A stretch of 64,000 nucleotides of DNA from Paractinoplanes atraurantiacus (lineage in GTDB: Bacteria > Actinomycetota > Actinomycetes > Mycobacteriales > Micromonosporaceae), in NCBI RefSeq assembly GCF_900215205.1, contig NZ_OBDY01000009.1:1-64000 (forward strand). Reading direction: 5' to 3'. Of this stretch, positions 34,269 to 43,122 are shown piece by piece. The position numbers and the translations under genes are program-made. Each line of letters opens with the position of its first letter. The stretch's first letter is position 1. The notes beneath the pieces were generated by a model that searched no databases, was not told the origin of the DNA, and was given only the letters and a program-made list of their open reading frames with translations.

Positions 34269-35279
34269 ATGCGGATGGCGCGGGTGCTGGTGGTGGTCAC
34301 GCTCGTCGTGGCCGGGCTCGTCGCATACGCGGTGAAGCAGTCACGGGCCCCGGTCAGCCTCCGCCCTGACGGGATCTATGAAGTGGGCCGGACGACCGAC
34401 CTGTGGGTGGACCGGTCGCGCACGGACCAGCTCGCGCCGCTCGGCGGCACGCCGCGGCTGCTCTCGGTCTGGACCTGGTATCCGGCGACGAGCGCTCAGG
34501 GCGCGGAGTCCGCCTACGCGCCGCCGGGGTGGGAAGGGCTGCACCGCTATGGGTGGGCGGCGACGAGCTTCGGCAGCGTTCGGACGGGGACGCGGGATGA
34601 CGTGGCATTTGCGGCTGGCCCCTTTCCGGTCGTGGTGCTGCTGCCCGACCAGGGCGCGGCGGCGCCTCAATACACCGCTCTCGCGTCTCGGATAGCAGCT
34701 CAGGGCTATCTGGTGGTCGGAGTGACGCCAACCTACAGCGCGGGTCTGACAGTTCTCGACGGCCGGCCGGTGCGGGCGAGTGCCGCCGGACAGGACCCGA
34801 CGCGGCGCGCGCAGTTTGTCGCGGTGTGGGCGGCGGACGCGCGGTTCGCCGCGGGTCGCGCGGTCACGCAGTACGGCCGCCACGCGGACCCGGCGAAGGT
34901 CGTCTACCTGGGTCACGGCCTCGGCGGCACCGCTGCCGCCGCCGCTTGCCGGGCGGATGACCGCTGCGACGGAACCGCCGCCCTGAGCGAAGAAGTCGGC
35001 GCCGGCGGGAAGAGGCCGAGCGGGAAGGCCGACCTGGTGCTCGGTGGCCGGGCCTTCACCGTCGAGGGTGCCGAGCGGCTCACCTTCACCGATGTCGCGC
35101 TTTATCGCCTCGCTCCCCCGGTGCGCTGGGCCCTGCCGCTGGGCCGCCTCGACGGGCGCCGGGCGCTCGAGATCGCCTCGGCCTATCTGGGCGCCTACCT
35201 TCGCGCCGTCACCGCCGGGCAGGCCTGGGCGGCGCCGTCCTGTCCGGAGGTGCGCCCGGCTGACATGCTGGGGCAATGA
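34269..35279 (+). CDS. PAF-acetylhydrolase-like protein lacking catalytic Ser and His
   Basis: 336 aa. N-terminal signal anchor (~1-22), then an alpha/beta-hydrolase domain of the platelet-activating-factor acetylhydrolase type (VWTWYPA, PFPVVVLLPDQG, YTALASRIAAQGYLVVGV). The nucleophile elbow reads YLGHGLGG, with Gly where GHSxGG has Ser. The C-terminal GAERLTFTD has Arg where the family usually has His before FTD. It is thus probably a catalytically dead paralogue. It is coupled (ATGA) to the methyltransferase gene. Confidence 0.72.
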   Translation: MRMARVLVVVTLVVAGLVAYAVKQSRAPVSLRPDGIYEVGRTTDLWVDRSRTDQLAPLGGTPRLLSVWTWYPATSAQGAESAYAPPGWEGLHRYGWAATSFGSVRTGTRDDVAFAAGPFPVVVLLPDQGAAAPQYTALASRIAAQGYLVVGVTPTYSAGLTVLDGRPVRASAAGQDPTRRAQFVAVWAADARFAAGRAVTQYGRHADPAKVVYLGHGLGGTAAAAACRADDRCDGTAALSEEVGAGGKRPSGKADLVLGGRAFTVEGAERLTFTDVALYRLAPPVRWALPLGRLDGRRALEIASAYLGAYLRAVTAGQAWAAPSCPEVRPADMLGQ

Positions 35280-36049
35280 ACATCATCGACGTGTTCGACC
35301 GCGTCTCCGGCGAGTACGACAGTGTCGGCGTCGACTTCTTCAAGCCGATGGCCGACGCCGTCGTGCGGGCCGCCGCCCCGCGGCCCGGCGATCGCGTGCT
35401 CGATGTCGGGTGCGGGCGTGGCGCCGCCCTTCTGCCGTCCGCCCGTCTCGTCGGGCCTTCCGGGCATGTCACCGGCATCGATCTGGCGGCCGGCATGGTG
35501 TCGCGCACCGGCGCCGCCACGTCTTCCCTGCGCAATGTCACCGTGCGGATCGGCGACGCTCAGCAGCCGGACTTCCCGAACAGGTCCTTCGATGTCATCA
35601 CCGCCGCGATGGTGCTTTTCTTCCTGCCCGATCCGCCGGCCGCGCTCAGCACCTACCGCCTTCTTCTCAAACCCGGCGGCCGCCTCGCTTTCAGCTCTTT
35701 CGCCGCCCCCGATCCGCGCCACCGCAACGTCATGCGGATCCTTTTCCGCCTCGGCGACAACCCGCCGCCGGACCACTCTCACCACCCCATGTTCGGCTCG
35801 GTGGATTCGTTGCGCTCGGCGGTGGCCAAGGCCGGTTTTTCCCGTACGAAGGTGAGCGAGCTCGACATCAGGAGCCACTTCCGCGACGCCGAGCAACTGA
35901 TCGGCTGGATCGGCTCGCATGCCGGGCGGCGCCTGCTCGACACCGTGCCACCGGAGCGTCGCCCGGAAGCCACCGCCGCCGTGGCCGACTATCTCGATTG
36001 GCCGACCACCTTCACCACGAGAATCCGGGTGGTGACCGGCGGCGTGTGA
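35276..36049 (+). CDS. SAM-dependent methyltransferase
   Basis: 257 aa class I methyltransferase. Motif I VLDVGCGRGAALLPSA (~residues 40-55), motif II-like ARTKDPQ region and post-motif LLLKPGGRLAFSSF are typical. Substrate unknown. Start overlaps the previous stop by 4 nt. Confidence 0.85.
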   Translation: MNIIDVFDRVSGEYDSVGVDFFKPMADAVVRAAAPRPGDRVLDVGCGRGAALLPSARLVGPSGHVTGIDLAAGMVSRTGAATSSLRNVTVRIGDAQQPDFPNRSFDVITAAMVLFFLPDPPAALSTYRLLLKPGGRLAFSSFAAPDPRHRNVMRILFRLGDNPPPDHSHHPMFGSVDSLRSAVAKAGFSRTKVSELDIRSHFRDAEQLIGWIGSHAGRRLLDTVPPERRPEATAAVADYLDWPTTFTTRIRVVTGGV

Positions 36050-36184
36050 CCGCTAGGGTGTCTCGCGTGACTGCCGGGTCGGCCTTGGGCCATGACTTAG
36101 TGGGGCACCCGGCCGAGGTTTGATCCGGGGCCCGCCTTCTGTTTCGGCGCAGACATGTCATCGAAGCCGAACAGAAAGCGACCC

Positions 36185-36571
36185 ATGCCCAACCCGTACA
36201 ACCAACAGATCATCGACGAGTTCCGCGCCGGCCGGGGCCACCGCGAACTCATCCTGCTGACCACCCGTGGCGCCCGCTCCGGGAGGCCGCACACGACGCC
36301 GCTGGGCTTCCGGCCGTACGCCAGCGGAATTGTGGTCATCGCCTCGGCCGCCGGAGCGCCGAAGAACCCCGACTGGTTCCACAATGTCCTGGCCGATCCG
36401 CGGGTCACGGTCGATGACGGCACCCGCACCTACGAGGCCGTGGCGACGCCGCTGGCCGGGGCGGAACGCGACCGCGCCTTCGCCGAGGCGGCCGCGGACG
36501 ATCCGGGCTGGGCCGACTATCAGGCCAGGACCACCCGGATCATCCCGGTGGTCGCGCTCAACCCTGCTTGA
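36185..36571 (+). CDS. DDN-type F420-dependent oxidoreductase
   Basis: 128 aa member of the nitroreductase/deazaflavin-dependent family (split beta-barrel). Motifs NPYNQQIIDEF, LLTTRGARSGRPHTTPL and NPDWFHNVLADPRVTVDDG are diagnostic. Reduction is presumed to use F420H2. ATG at 36155 ten codons upstream is an alternative; no clear Shine-Dalgarno decides between them. Overlaps the convergent SRPBCC gene by 14 nt. Confidence 0.86.
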   Translation: MPNPYNQQIIDEFRAGRGHRELILLTTRGARSGRPHTTPLGFRPYASGIVVIASAAGAPKNPDWFHNVLADPRVTVDDGTRTYEAVATPLAGAERDRAFAEAAADDPGWADYQARTTRIIPVVALNPA

Positions 36572-37022
36572 TCTTCTCGAGGTAGGCGTCGAGGGCCCGG
36601 TAGGACTCCTCGGCGCCGCCCTCCATGCCGCTCTGCAGCATGCCGTCACGGTCCTGCTGGTCGCTGAACGTGCTGGTGCAGGTGACCGTGGTGACGCCGG
36701 CGGACTCGGTGAACTCGAACTTCTCGACGGCGACGTGGCCGGGCATCGGCTCGTACTCGAAGGTCCAGGTGAAGCCGTTCGGCGGGTCGATCTCGCGGAC
36801 CTCGCCGCGGAACGCGTGCTCCGTGCCGTCGGCGTGCTCGACGAAGCGCCACTTGCCGCCGACCGTGAAGTCGAGGTCGACGTCGAGCGGGTTGCCCCGG
36901 CCCCACCAGTGGCGCAGGTGCTCGGCCTGGGTGTGCACGGCGAAGACGAGGTCGCGGGGCGCGCTGAAGGAGCGCGACATGACGATGGTGGTGTCGGTGG
37001 GGGTCTGAACGGTGATGCTCAC
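36558..37022 (-). CDS. SRPBCC (AHSA1-like) domain protein
   Basis: 154 aa. SFSAPRDLVFAVHTQAEHLRHWWG and GGTAEESYRALDAYLEKIKQG-like helix fit the activator-of-Hsp90 homologue/SRPBCC fold, a hydrophobic ligand cavity. GTG start overlaps the stop of the ArsR gene by 4 nt. Such ArsR-SRPBCC pairs are common in actinomycetes; ligand unknown. Confidence 0.85.
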   Translation of the reverse strand: MSITVQTPTDTTIVMSRSFSAPRDLVFAVHTQAEHLRHWWGRGNPLDVDLDFTVGGKWRFVEHADGTEHAFRGEVREIDPPNGFTWTFEYEPMPGHVAVEKFEFTESAGVTTVTCTSTFSDQQDRDGMLQSGMEGGAEESYRALDAYLEKIKQG

Positions 37023-37348
37023 GATTCCTCCTGTAGGCGTTCCAGGTAGGTGTCGAGGGTGTCGTAGCGCTGCTCCCAGAGCCGCCTGTACTGCTCGGCC
37101 CACTCGGCGACGGCCCGCAGCGGCGCCGGCACGATGCTGCACCGCCGCCACTGGGCCTCGCGGGTGCGCGTGATCAGCCCGGCCGCCTCCAGCACGTTCA
37201 GATGCTTGGAGATCGCCTGCGGACTGATCGTGAATCCGGCAGCCACCTCGCCGGCCGTGGCGTCGCCACCGGCCAGCCGGGCCAGGATGGCCCGTCGCGT
37301 GGGGTCGGCCAGCGCGGCGAACACGCCGTCGATCGGATCCGCGGTCAT
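37019..37348 (-). CDS. ArsR-family repressor
   Basis: 109 aa winged-helix protein (FAALADPTRRAILARLAGGDATAGEVAAGFTISPQAISKHLNVLEAAGLI). No metal-binding cysteines, so not a metal sensor. It is cotranscribed with the SRPBCC gene and very likely binds the palindrome upstream of its own start. Confidence 0.88.
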   Translation of the reverse strand: MTADPIDGVFAALADPTRRAILARLAGGDATAGEVAAGFTISPQAISKHLNVLEAAGLITRTREAQWRRCSIVPAPLRAVAEWAEQYRRLWEQRYDTLDTYLERLQEES

Positions 37349-37365
37349 GATCAGCTCTACCCATC

Positions 37366-37403
37366 CTCTAAACCTGTCGGTTTATCAACCGATGGGTTTA
37401 GAG
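37366..37403. promoter_or_regulatory. nested palindrome, ArsR operator
   Basis: A 38-bp symmetric block 18 bases before the ArsR ATG. It consists of outer arms CTCTAAACC/GGTTTAGAG and inner arms TCGGTT/AACCGA around TATC. Read another way, it is TAAACC-TGTC-GGTTTA followed by AACC-GATG-GGTT, two adjacent sites. Confidence 0.65.
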
Positions 37404-37431
37404 TACGCCTCGGGAGCCGGCCGTCAAGACC

Positions 37432-38685
37432 TCAGACACCACTCGGGTACGTCTCCGGCTCGCGGGCGTCGATGTGGAACGGGTGCAGGGGGCGTACGGC
37501 CGAAGTCTCGTCGAACCAGAGGAATGCGTCGTAGCGGTCACCCAGCACCGAAGGGACGTAATTGGCCCAGTTGTCGCGCTCCGGGCGGTAGACGACCCCG
37601 ATCGCCCGGTGGTGCAGAGGATCGACGAGGAAGTCGGGGCGATCCGCGATCGGCGGGAAGACGAACAGGGCCTGCGGCGGCGCCTCCGCGTGCAGGAGCT
37701 CCTCGAGGGAGTCGGCGCGGCCCGGCGGGACCGGCATCACCTCCATCGGCGAGCCCCAGTCGCGGCCGGCGATGACCGTGCCGCGGTGGCTGCCGAAACC
37801 GACCAGCGCCACCCGATCCGCGCCGAAACGCTCGCGGGCCAGCGAACCGATCGTCACCTCGCCGTGCGCCGCCTGGTCGGTGGCGTTGGCGTCGCCGACG
37901 TGCGTGTTGTGCGCCCAGACGATCGCCTTGGCGTCCTCGCCGTAGTGGTCGAGCAGTCGGGCCAGGGTGGCGTCCATGTGCCGGTCGCGGATGTTCCACG
38001 AGGCCGGGCCGCCGGTGATCATCGAGCGGTAGTAGTGCTCGGCGCCGGCCACCACCTCGGCGTTCTGCCACACGGCCAGGTCCTTGCCGCGCAGGTCGAT
38101 CAGCATCCGTACGACGTCGTCCTCGCAACAGGCTTTGACGAACCGGGTGGCCCAGGCGTACGCGTGCGGGTCCTCGGCGTACGGCTCGAAGCACCGGTAG
38201 GCGGCCAGCGCCGCCGGCACCTGGGACGGATCGTGCTCGCGCAGCCAGGTCAGGATCTCGCGCATCGACTCCCACAGCGAGTAGACGTCGAGCCCGTGAA
38301 AGCCCACCCCACGGCCGTTGTTCGTGTTGAAGGCGCGCAGCCAGAGGGCGAAGTCGGCCACCTCCTCGTTCGCCCACATCCAGGTCGGCCACCGCTCGTA
38401 GCCCAGCAGCGCCTCCTCGGGACGGGCGCTGCCGCCGAGCACGGTCGCGCCGACCCGCTCGCAGTCGGGCCAGTCGCCCTCGACCGCCACGAACGAGAAG
38501 CCGCGCTCCACGATCAGGCGCCGGGTGAGCGCCGAGCGCCATTCGTAGTACTCGTGCGTGCCGTGGCTGGCCTCGCCGATCATCACGACCCTGGCCGAGC
38601 CGGCCCGATCGACCAGGATGTCCAGATCACCCTCGTCGGCCAGGGGCCGGGCGATCGCCGCCACCTCATCTCCGTACCGGTGCAT
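37432..38685 (-). CDS. erythromycin esterase-like protein
   Basis: 417 aa. The EreA/ChanN-like family signature VVMIGEASHGTHEYYEWR (~30-48) with catalytic His is present, followed by GFSFVAVEGDWPD and an AHNTHVGD motif. The frame is open further upstream, but ATG at 38685 gives the normal family length. Role as a macrolide-inactivating enzyme is not established for this subgroup. Confidence 0.8.
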   Translation of the reverse strand: MHRYGDEVAAIARPLADEGDLDILVDRAGSARVVMIGEASHGTHEYYEWRSALTRRLIVERGFSFVAVEGDWPDCERVGATVLGGSARPEEALLGYERWPTWMWANEEVADFALWLRAFNTNNGRGVGFHGLDVYSLWESMREILTWLREHDPSQVPAALAAYRCFEPYAEDPHAYAWATRFVKACCEDDVVRMLIDLRGKDLAVWQNAEVVAGAEHYYRSMITGGPASWNIRDRHMDATLARLLDHYGEDAKAIVWAHNTHVGDANATDQAAHGEVTIGSLARERFGADRVALVGFGSHRGTVIAGRDWGSPMEVMPVPPGRADSLEELLHAEAPPQALFVFPPIADRPDFLVDPLHHRAIGVVYRPERDNWANYVPSVLGDRYDAFLWFDETSAVRPLHPFHIDAREPETYPSGV

Positions 38686-38769
38686 ACCAATCCGATACCC
38701 TCGGGGTTTCGCCCCATACGTCCGACATACCCAGCTGACGTACGGGGCCGCGGCGCGCACAATGCGGTG

Positions 38770-39198
38770 ATGTCCCTCTTCGAGGCCGCCGGGGGCGCCC
38801 CGGCCATGCTGGCCCTGGCCGGCGACTTCCACGAGCGCTGCCTGGCCGACCCGGTCCTGGAGCACCCCTTCTCGAACCGGCTGAACCCGGACCACGTGCG
38901 GCATCTGGCCGAGTACTGGGGTGAGGTCTTCGGCGGCCCGCCAGTCTTCTCCACCGAGCACGGCGGCCACATCGCCATGCTGCGCCTGCACGCCAACCAG
39001 GGCGCCTACGGCGACATCGGCGACCGCTTCATCGCCTGCTTCGACGCGGCGGCCGAGGCCACCATCGCCGACCCGGCCGCACGCCGCGCGATGTCCGCCT
39101 ACATCCGGCACGCCACGGCCGAGGTGATGTCCTACTCTCCCCGGGACGCGGTGGTCCCCCCGACCGCCCCCATGCCCCGTTGGGATCTCGCCCCATGA
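38770..39198 (+). CDS. truncated haemoglobin (group II-like)
   Basis: 142 aa. EHPFSNRLNPDHVRHLAEYWGEVFGGPPVF and HIAMLRLHAN carry the 2/2 globin pattern, with distal and proximal pocket residues in order. Globins of this kind detoxify NO or bind O2. ATG at 38770, preceded by a GTG 3 bases upstream; the frame is open far upstream as a shadow of the esterase-like gene. Coupled (ATGA) to the next oxidoreductase. Confidence 0.87.
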   Translation: MSLFEAAGGAPAMLALAGDFHERCLADPVLEHPFSNRLNPDHVRHLAEYWGEVFGGPPVFSTEHGGHIAMLRLHANQGAYGDIGDRFIACFDAAAEATIADPAARRAMSAYIRHATAEVMSYSPRDAVVPPTAPMPRWDLAP

Positions 39199-39695
39199 CC
39201 TACGACTACGCGCGAGCCGGCGCGACCCGCCGGGCGATGCGCCGCGTGTGCGCGACCGCGCCGGCCTCGTGGGCGTTCGCCCGCTTCCTGCACCACGTCG
39301 ACCGGCCCCTGTTCCGGCTCACGAAGGGCCGCCACACTTTCGCGAGCCTGGTCACCGGCCTCCCGGTCGTCATGCTCACCACTACCGGCGCCCGCAGCGG
39401 CGCCCCGCGCACCCTTCCCCTGCTCGGTCTGCCCACCTCCGAGGGCCTGGCCGTGATCGCCTCGAACTGGGGCCAGGACCGCCACCCCGCCTGGCACTAC
39501 AACCTGCGAGCCCACCCACAGGCCACCGTCGTCGTCGACGGCCAGACGCGAAAGGTCACGGCGGTCCTGGCCACCGGCGACCGCCGCGACCGCATCTGGC
39601 AGCAGGGTCTGAAGATCTACCCCGGCTGGACCCAGTACGCCCGCCGCGCACCCGGCCGCGACATGCCGATCTACGTGCTCGAGCCGTCGGCGTAG
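39195..39695 (+). CDS. DDN-type F420-dependent oxidoreductase
   Basis: 166 aa of the nitroreductase/deazaflavin family, with VVMLTTTGARSGAPRTLPLLGLP and NWGQDRHPAWHYNLRAHPQATVVVDGQ. Coupled by 4 nt to the globin gene, which suggests the pair acts on nitrosative stress (inference). Confidence 0.87.
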   Translation: MTYDYARAGATRRAMRRVCATAPASWAFARFLHHVDRPLFRLTKGRHTFASLVTGLPVVMLTTTGARSGAPRTLPLLGLPTSEGLAVIASNWGQDRHPAWHYNLRAHPQATVVVDGQTRKVTAVLATGDRRDRIWQQGLKIYPGWTQYARRAPGRDMPIYVLEPSA

Positions 39696-39802
39696 GTATA
39701 CCTAGTGGGGTCTTGAGCTGGGAAGATAGGTAACTGCTTCCGATGTGGTGGGTGGTGAATCGGCCGAGGATTGGTGCATCGGCAGATGACCAGGAGGCAG
39801 TC

Positions 39803-39997
39803 ATGTTGGTGCACACGGACCTGATGCTCGATCTCGCCCACCACCACCAGCGGGAGCTCGTGGCCGAGGCGGATAAATGGCGGCTGCTGCGCAGCGCGCG
39901 GGAGGCCCGGCGGGCCAGGAAAGCCCAAGCGGTGCGGGGGCGCCCCACCGGTAACCTGGCGTCGTGCGAACCTTCCGCGGCGGTGCCAGCCCGGTGA
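39803..39997 (+). CDS. small conserved-type protein, unknown
   Basis: 64 aa, starts MLVHTDLMLDLAHHHQRELVAE with AGGAGG 8 bases upstream. Basic Arg/Ala-rich C-terminal half. Its stop TGA overlaps the ATG of the large LuxR regulator (TGATG), so it may be coupled to that gene. No family identified; His-rich start (HHHQ) is odd. Confidence 0.6.
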   Translation: MLVHTDLMLDLAHHHQRELVAEADKWRLLRSAREARRARKAQAVRGRPTGNLASCEPSAAVPAR

Positions 39998-42705
39998 TGA
40001 TCGGCCGGGAGAGCGAGTTGCGCCGGCTGGTGCGGCTCGCTCCTTCGCCGTCCGGGGGTGCGGCGGTCGCGGTGATCGCCGGTGAGCCCGGCATCGGCAA
40101 GACGCGGCTGGTGCACGAGCTCCTGGAGAGGATGCCGGCCGAGACCGTGGTGCTGGTCGGTCAGGCCGAGCCCGGGTCGCTGTCACGGCCCTACGAGGTG
40201 CTGCTGGACGCCATCGACGGCCGGCCCGAGGTCGACGAGGAGCAGCTGGCCGCCCTGGCCGACGCCACCCGCAGCCCGGTCGAGCGGCTGCACACGGGGC
40301 TGGCCATCCTGGCCGACCTGATCGGGGACGCGCCGGCCGTCATCGTCTTCGAGGATCTGCACTGGGCCGACTCGGAGAGCGCGGCCCTGTTCGAGCGGAT
40401 CGCCGACCAGCGGGGGCCGCGGCTGCTGATCGGCACGTACCGGCCGGACGAGGTGGACCGGCGCCAGCCGGTGGCCGGTCTGCTGGCGCGGCTGGAACGG
40501 CGGCACGCGGTCACCCACGTACGGCTGGACCGGTTGACCCCGGCGCAGACGGCGGCCCTGCTCGCGGCGGCCACGGGCGCGCCGGCGCCGTTGCGCGCGG
40601 CCACGGCGCTGCATCACCGCACCGGCGGCAATCCCTTCTTCCTCGAGGAGCTGCTGCGGGCGCTTCCCGGGTACGACGTGGAGGCGCTGGTCGAGCAGCC
40701 GCTGCCGTGGAGCCTGGCCGAGGTGCTGCGCCGGCAGGTCGACGACCTCGAGCCGCTCAGCCACCGGATCGTCGAGGCGGCCACCGTGCTCGGCCACCGC
40801 ATCCCGTTCGACCTGCTGGCCGACGTGACCGGCGCCGGCGAGGACGAGCTCATCGCCGTGCTGCGCGACCTGGTCACCCGGGGCGTGCTGGTCGAGTCGG
40901 GTGAGGACGAGTTCGCCTTCCGGCACGCGCTGGTGCGCGAGGCCATCGCCGACCAGATGCTCGGCCGTCAGCGGCGGCGGCTGCACGAGGCCGCGCTCGA
41001 CGTGCTGCTGCGCGGCGGGGCGTCCGACCCGGCCATGGTGGCCCACCACGCGCGCGGCGCCGGCCGGTACGACGACATGATCGCGGCCGCCCGCAGCGGC
41101 ACCGCGCTCTACCTGTCGATCGGCTCCGCCTATCAGGCGTTGCAGCTGGCCGAAATGGGTCTCGACGAGGTGAGCGACGACACCGACCTGCTGGCCGGCG
41201 CGGCCCGCGCGTCGTGGCTGGCCGGGCTGCTCGACGACGCCCTGCGCTACGGACGGCGCTGGCACGACCTGGCCACCGCGGCCACCGACCGGGCCGAGTC
41301 GCTCTATCTGCTGGTGCGCATCGCGTGGGAATCCCGCGAGTACGACCAGATGCGTGCCCTGACACACGACATCGAGACTCTCATCGCGCAGCTGCCGCCC
41401 GGCGCCGGCCAGGCCCGCGCGATGACGGCCATCGCCCAGTCGTCGTACCTGCGTGACGAGTTCGAGGCCGCCCTTCTCTGGTGTGACCGGGCGCTGGCCC
41501 TCGCCGCCGAGTTCGACCTGCCCGCCGTACGGCTGACCGCGCTGCTGGAGAAGGGATCGACGCTGACCGAGCGCGCGCAGAGCTCGGCCGACGGCCGCGA
41601 GATCCTGTCGGCTCTGGTCGACGAGGCGGAGAAGGCCGGCGAGTGGGTGCTGGCCGCGCGGGCCCTCAACAAGCTGGTGCAGGACGCGCCGCCCACCTCG
41701 CCGTCCGAGCACGCCGAGATCCTGGAGCGGATGCGGGTCGACGCCGAGCGGGCCGGCCTGGAGTCGCTGTCGGTGGCCACCTATTTCCAGGGCCGGGCCC
41801 GGCTGGCCATCCGGGCCGGTGACCTGCGGGCCGCCATCGCCGCACTCGAGGAGGGCCGCGAGCAGGACCGCGGATATCAGCGCCGGGGCCGTTGGGCCGA
41901 CTTTCACGGCGTCTTCCTGGCCGGGCTCTACCTGGAGGCGGGCGAGCTCGACCGGGTCGATCGGATCATCGAGGATCTGACGGCGCTGCCGAACAACCCG
42001 CCCGCCACCATCCCCGGCCTGACGTTCCACCTGGCCTGCCGCCGCCACGACCTGCCCCGCGCGGAGGCGGCCCTGGGCGAGCTGATCGCCGACCTGGAGA
42101 CGCAGAACTGGCGCAGCGGCGAGCAGGCCCACGACCTGATCTCGGCCGCGCTGGAGCTGGGCCTGCCGGTGGAGCGGCTCGACCGGGCGGCCGCCGTGCT
42201 GCTCGACGCCGAGGTGTGGGACGCCTATCGCACGCTGGTCGACGCCCAGATGGCCGAGGTGCACGGGCGGACCGCCGAGGCGCTGGCCGGCTACGAGTCG
42301 ATCACCGAGGATCCGGCGCTGGGCCCGGCGCTGCGCGGCACGATCCGGGTCGGCGCCGCGCGCTGCCTGCTGGCCGACGACCGGCGGGCCGAGGCGACCG
42401 TTCACGTCGAGGCGGCGGCGTCGCTGTTGCAGGAGTGGGGCGGCTGGCGGGTGGCGCAGCTCGACCAGGTGCGGGCCCGGCTCGGGCTGGCCCCGGCCGG
42501 CGCGCCGGACGCGGTGAGCGGCCCGGCCGCGCTGACCCCGCGCGAGCGTGAGGTGGCGGTGCTGATCAGCGACGGGCTGACCAACACCGAGCTGGCCCGG
42601 CGCCTCTACATCTCACCGAAGACGGCCGCCGTCCACGTCTCCAACATCCTGCGCAAGCTGGGCATCACGTCCCGCACCGAGGTGGCCGACCTCATCGGGC
42701 GGTGA
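39997..42705 (+). CDS. large ATP-binding LuxR regulator (LAL family)
   Basis: 902 aa. N-terminal ATPase with Walker A GEPGIGKTRL and Walker B VIVFEDLHWAD, a long helical TPR-like middle, and a C-terminal LuxR HTH (LTPREREVAVLISDGLTNTELARRLYISPKTAAVHVSNILRKLG, ~845-900). Such LAL regulators control secondary metabolism or sugar use. The start is taken as ATG 39997, coupled to the small ORF; GTG at 39964 is also open. Confidence 0.88.
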   Translation: MIGRESELRRLVRLAPSPSGGAAVAVIAGEPGIGKTRLVHELLERMPAETVVLVGQAEPGSLSRPYEVLLDAIDGRPEVDEEQLAALADATRSPVERLHTGLAILADLIGDAPAVIVFEDLHWADSESAALFERIADQRGPRLLIGTYRPDEVDRRQPVAGLLARLERRHAVTHVRLDRLTPAQTAALLAAATGAPAPLRAATALHHRTGGNPFFLEELLRALPGYDVEALVEQPLPWSLAEVLRRQVDDLEPLSHRIVEAATVLGHRIPFDLLADVTGAGEDELIAVLRDLVTRGVLVESGEDEFAFRHALVREAIADQMLGRQRRRLHEAALDVLLRGGASDPAMVAHHARGAGRYDDMIAAARSGTALYLSIGSAYQALQLAEMGLDEVSDDTDLLAGAARASWLAGLLDDALRYGRRWHDLATAATDRAESLYLLVRIAWESREYDQMRALTHDIETLIAQLPPGAGQARAMTAIAQSSYLRDEFEAALLWCDRALALAAEFDLPAVRLTALLEKGSTLTERAQSSADGREILSALVDEAEKAGEWVLAARALNKLVQDAPPTSPSEHAEILERMRVDAERAGLESLSVATYFQGRARLAIRAGDLRAAIAALEEGREQDRGYQRRGRWADFHGVFLAGLYLEAGELDRVDRIIEDLTALPNNPPATIPGLTFHLACRRHDLPRAEAALGELIADLETQNWRSGEQAHDLISAALELGLPVERLDRAAAVLLDAEVWDAYRTLVDAQMAEVHGRTAEALAGYESITEDPALGPALRGTIRVGAARCLLADDRRAEATVHVEAAASLLQEWGGWRVAQLDQVRARLGLAPAGAPDAVSGPAALTPREREVAVLISDGLTNTELARRLYISPKTAAVHVSNILRKLGITSRTEVADLIGR

Positions 42706-43096
42706 ACAGCTCCAGGGTGGGCGGGAGCTGCGAGTGCAGCGGCGACGGCAGAGCATCGGGGGCGAACCAGCCCAGCTCGTCGAACTTGTGCGGCTCGCCG
42801 ATGCGGGCGCCGGCGGGGTCGAGGCGGACGGCGAAAATCACCGCGACCCAGTGCGAGCCGGGGCGCAGGACGTTGCGGACGCCGAGCAGGGCGATCTTCT
42901 GGGGCGCGGTGGCGTACTCCTCGGTGACCTCGCGGGTCACCGCCTCCTCGAAGGTCTCGCCGAACTCGAGGGCGCCGGCGCCGCAGTCCCAGGCGCCGGG
43001 CTCGTCGCGGGCCTGGGCCGAGCGGCGGGCCAGCAGGATGCGGCCGTCGCCGTCGTGGCAGACGAAGACGCAGGAGACGTCGGGCTTGCGGGTCAT
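42692..43096 (-). CDS. NUDIX hydrolase
   Basis: 134 aa. The Nudix box reads GALEFGETFEEAVTREVTEEY (close to GX5EX7REUXEEXGU with Tyr in the last part). Substrate unknown. Convergent with the LuxR gene, overlapping it by 14 nt. Confidence 0.85.
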   Translation of the reverse strand: MTRKPDVSCVFVCHDGDGRILLARRSAQARDEPGAWDCGAGALEFGETFEEAVTREVTEEYATAPQKIALLGVRNVLRPGSHWVAVIFAVRLDPAGARIGEPHKFDELGWFAPDALPSPLHSQLPPTLELFTAR

Positions 43097-43122
43097 GTCT
43101 TGATCATGCCGGGGAGGGCAAC

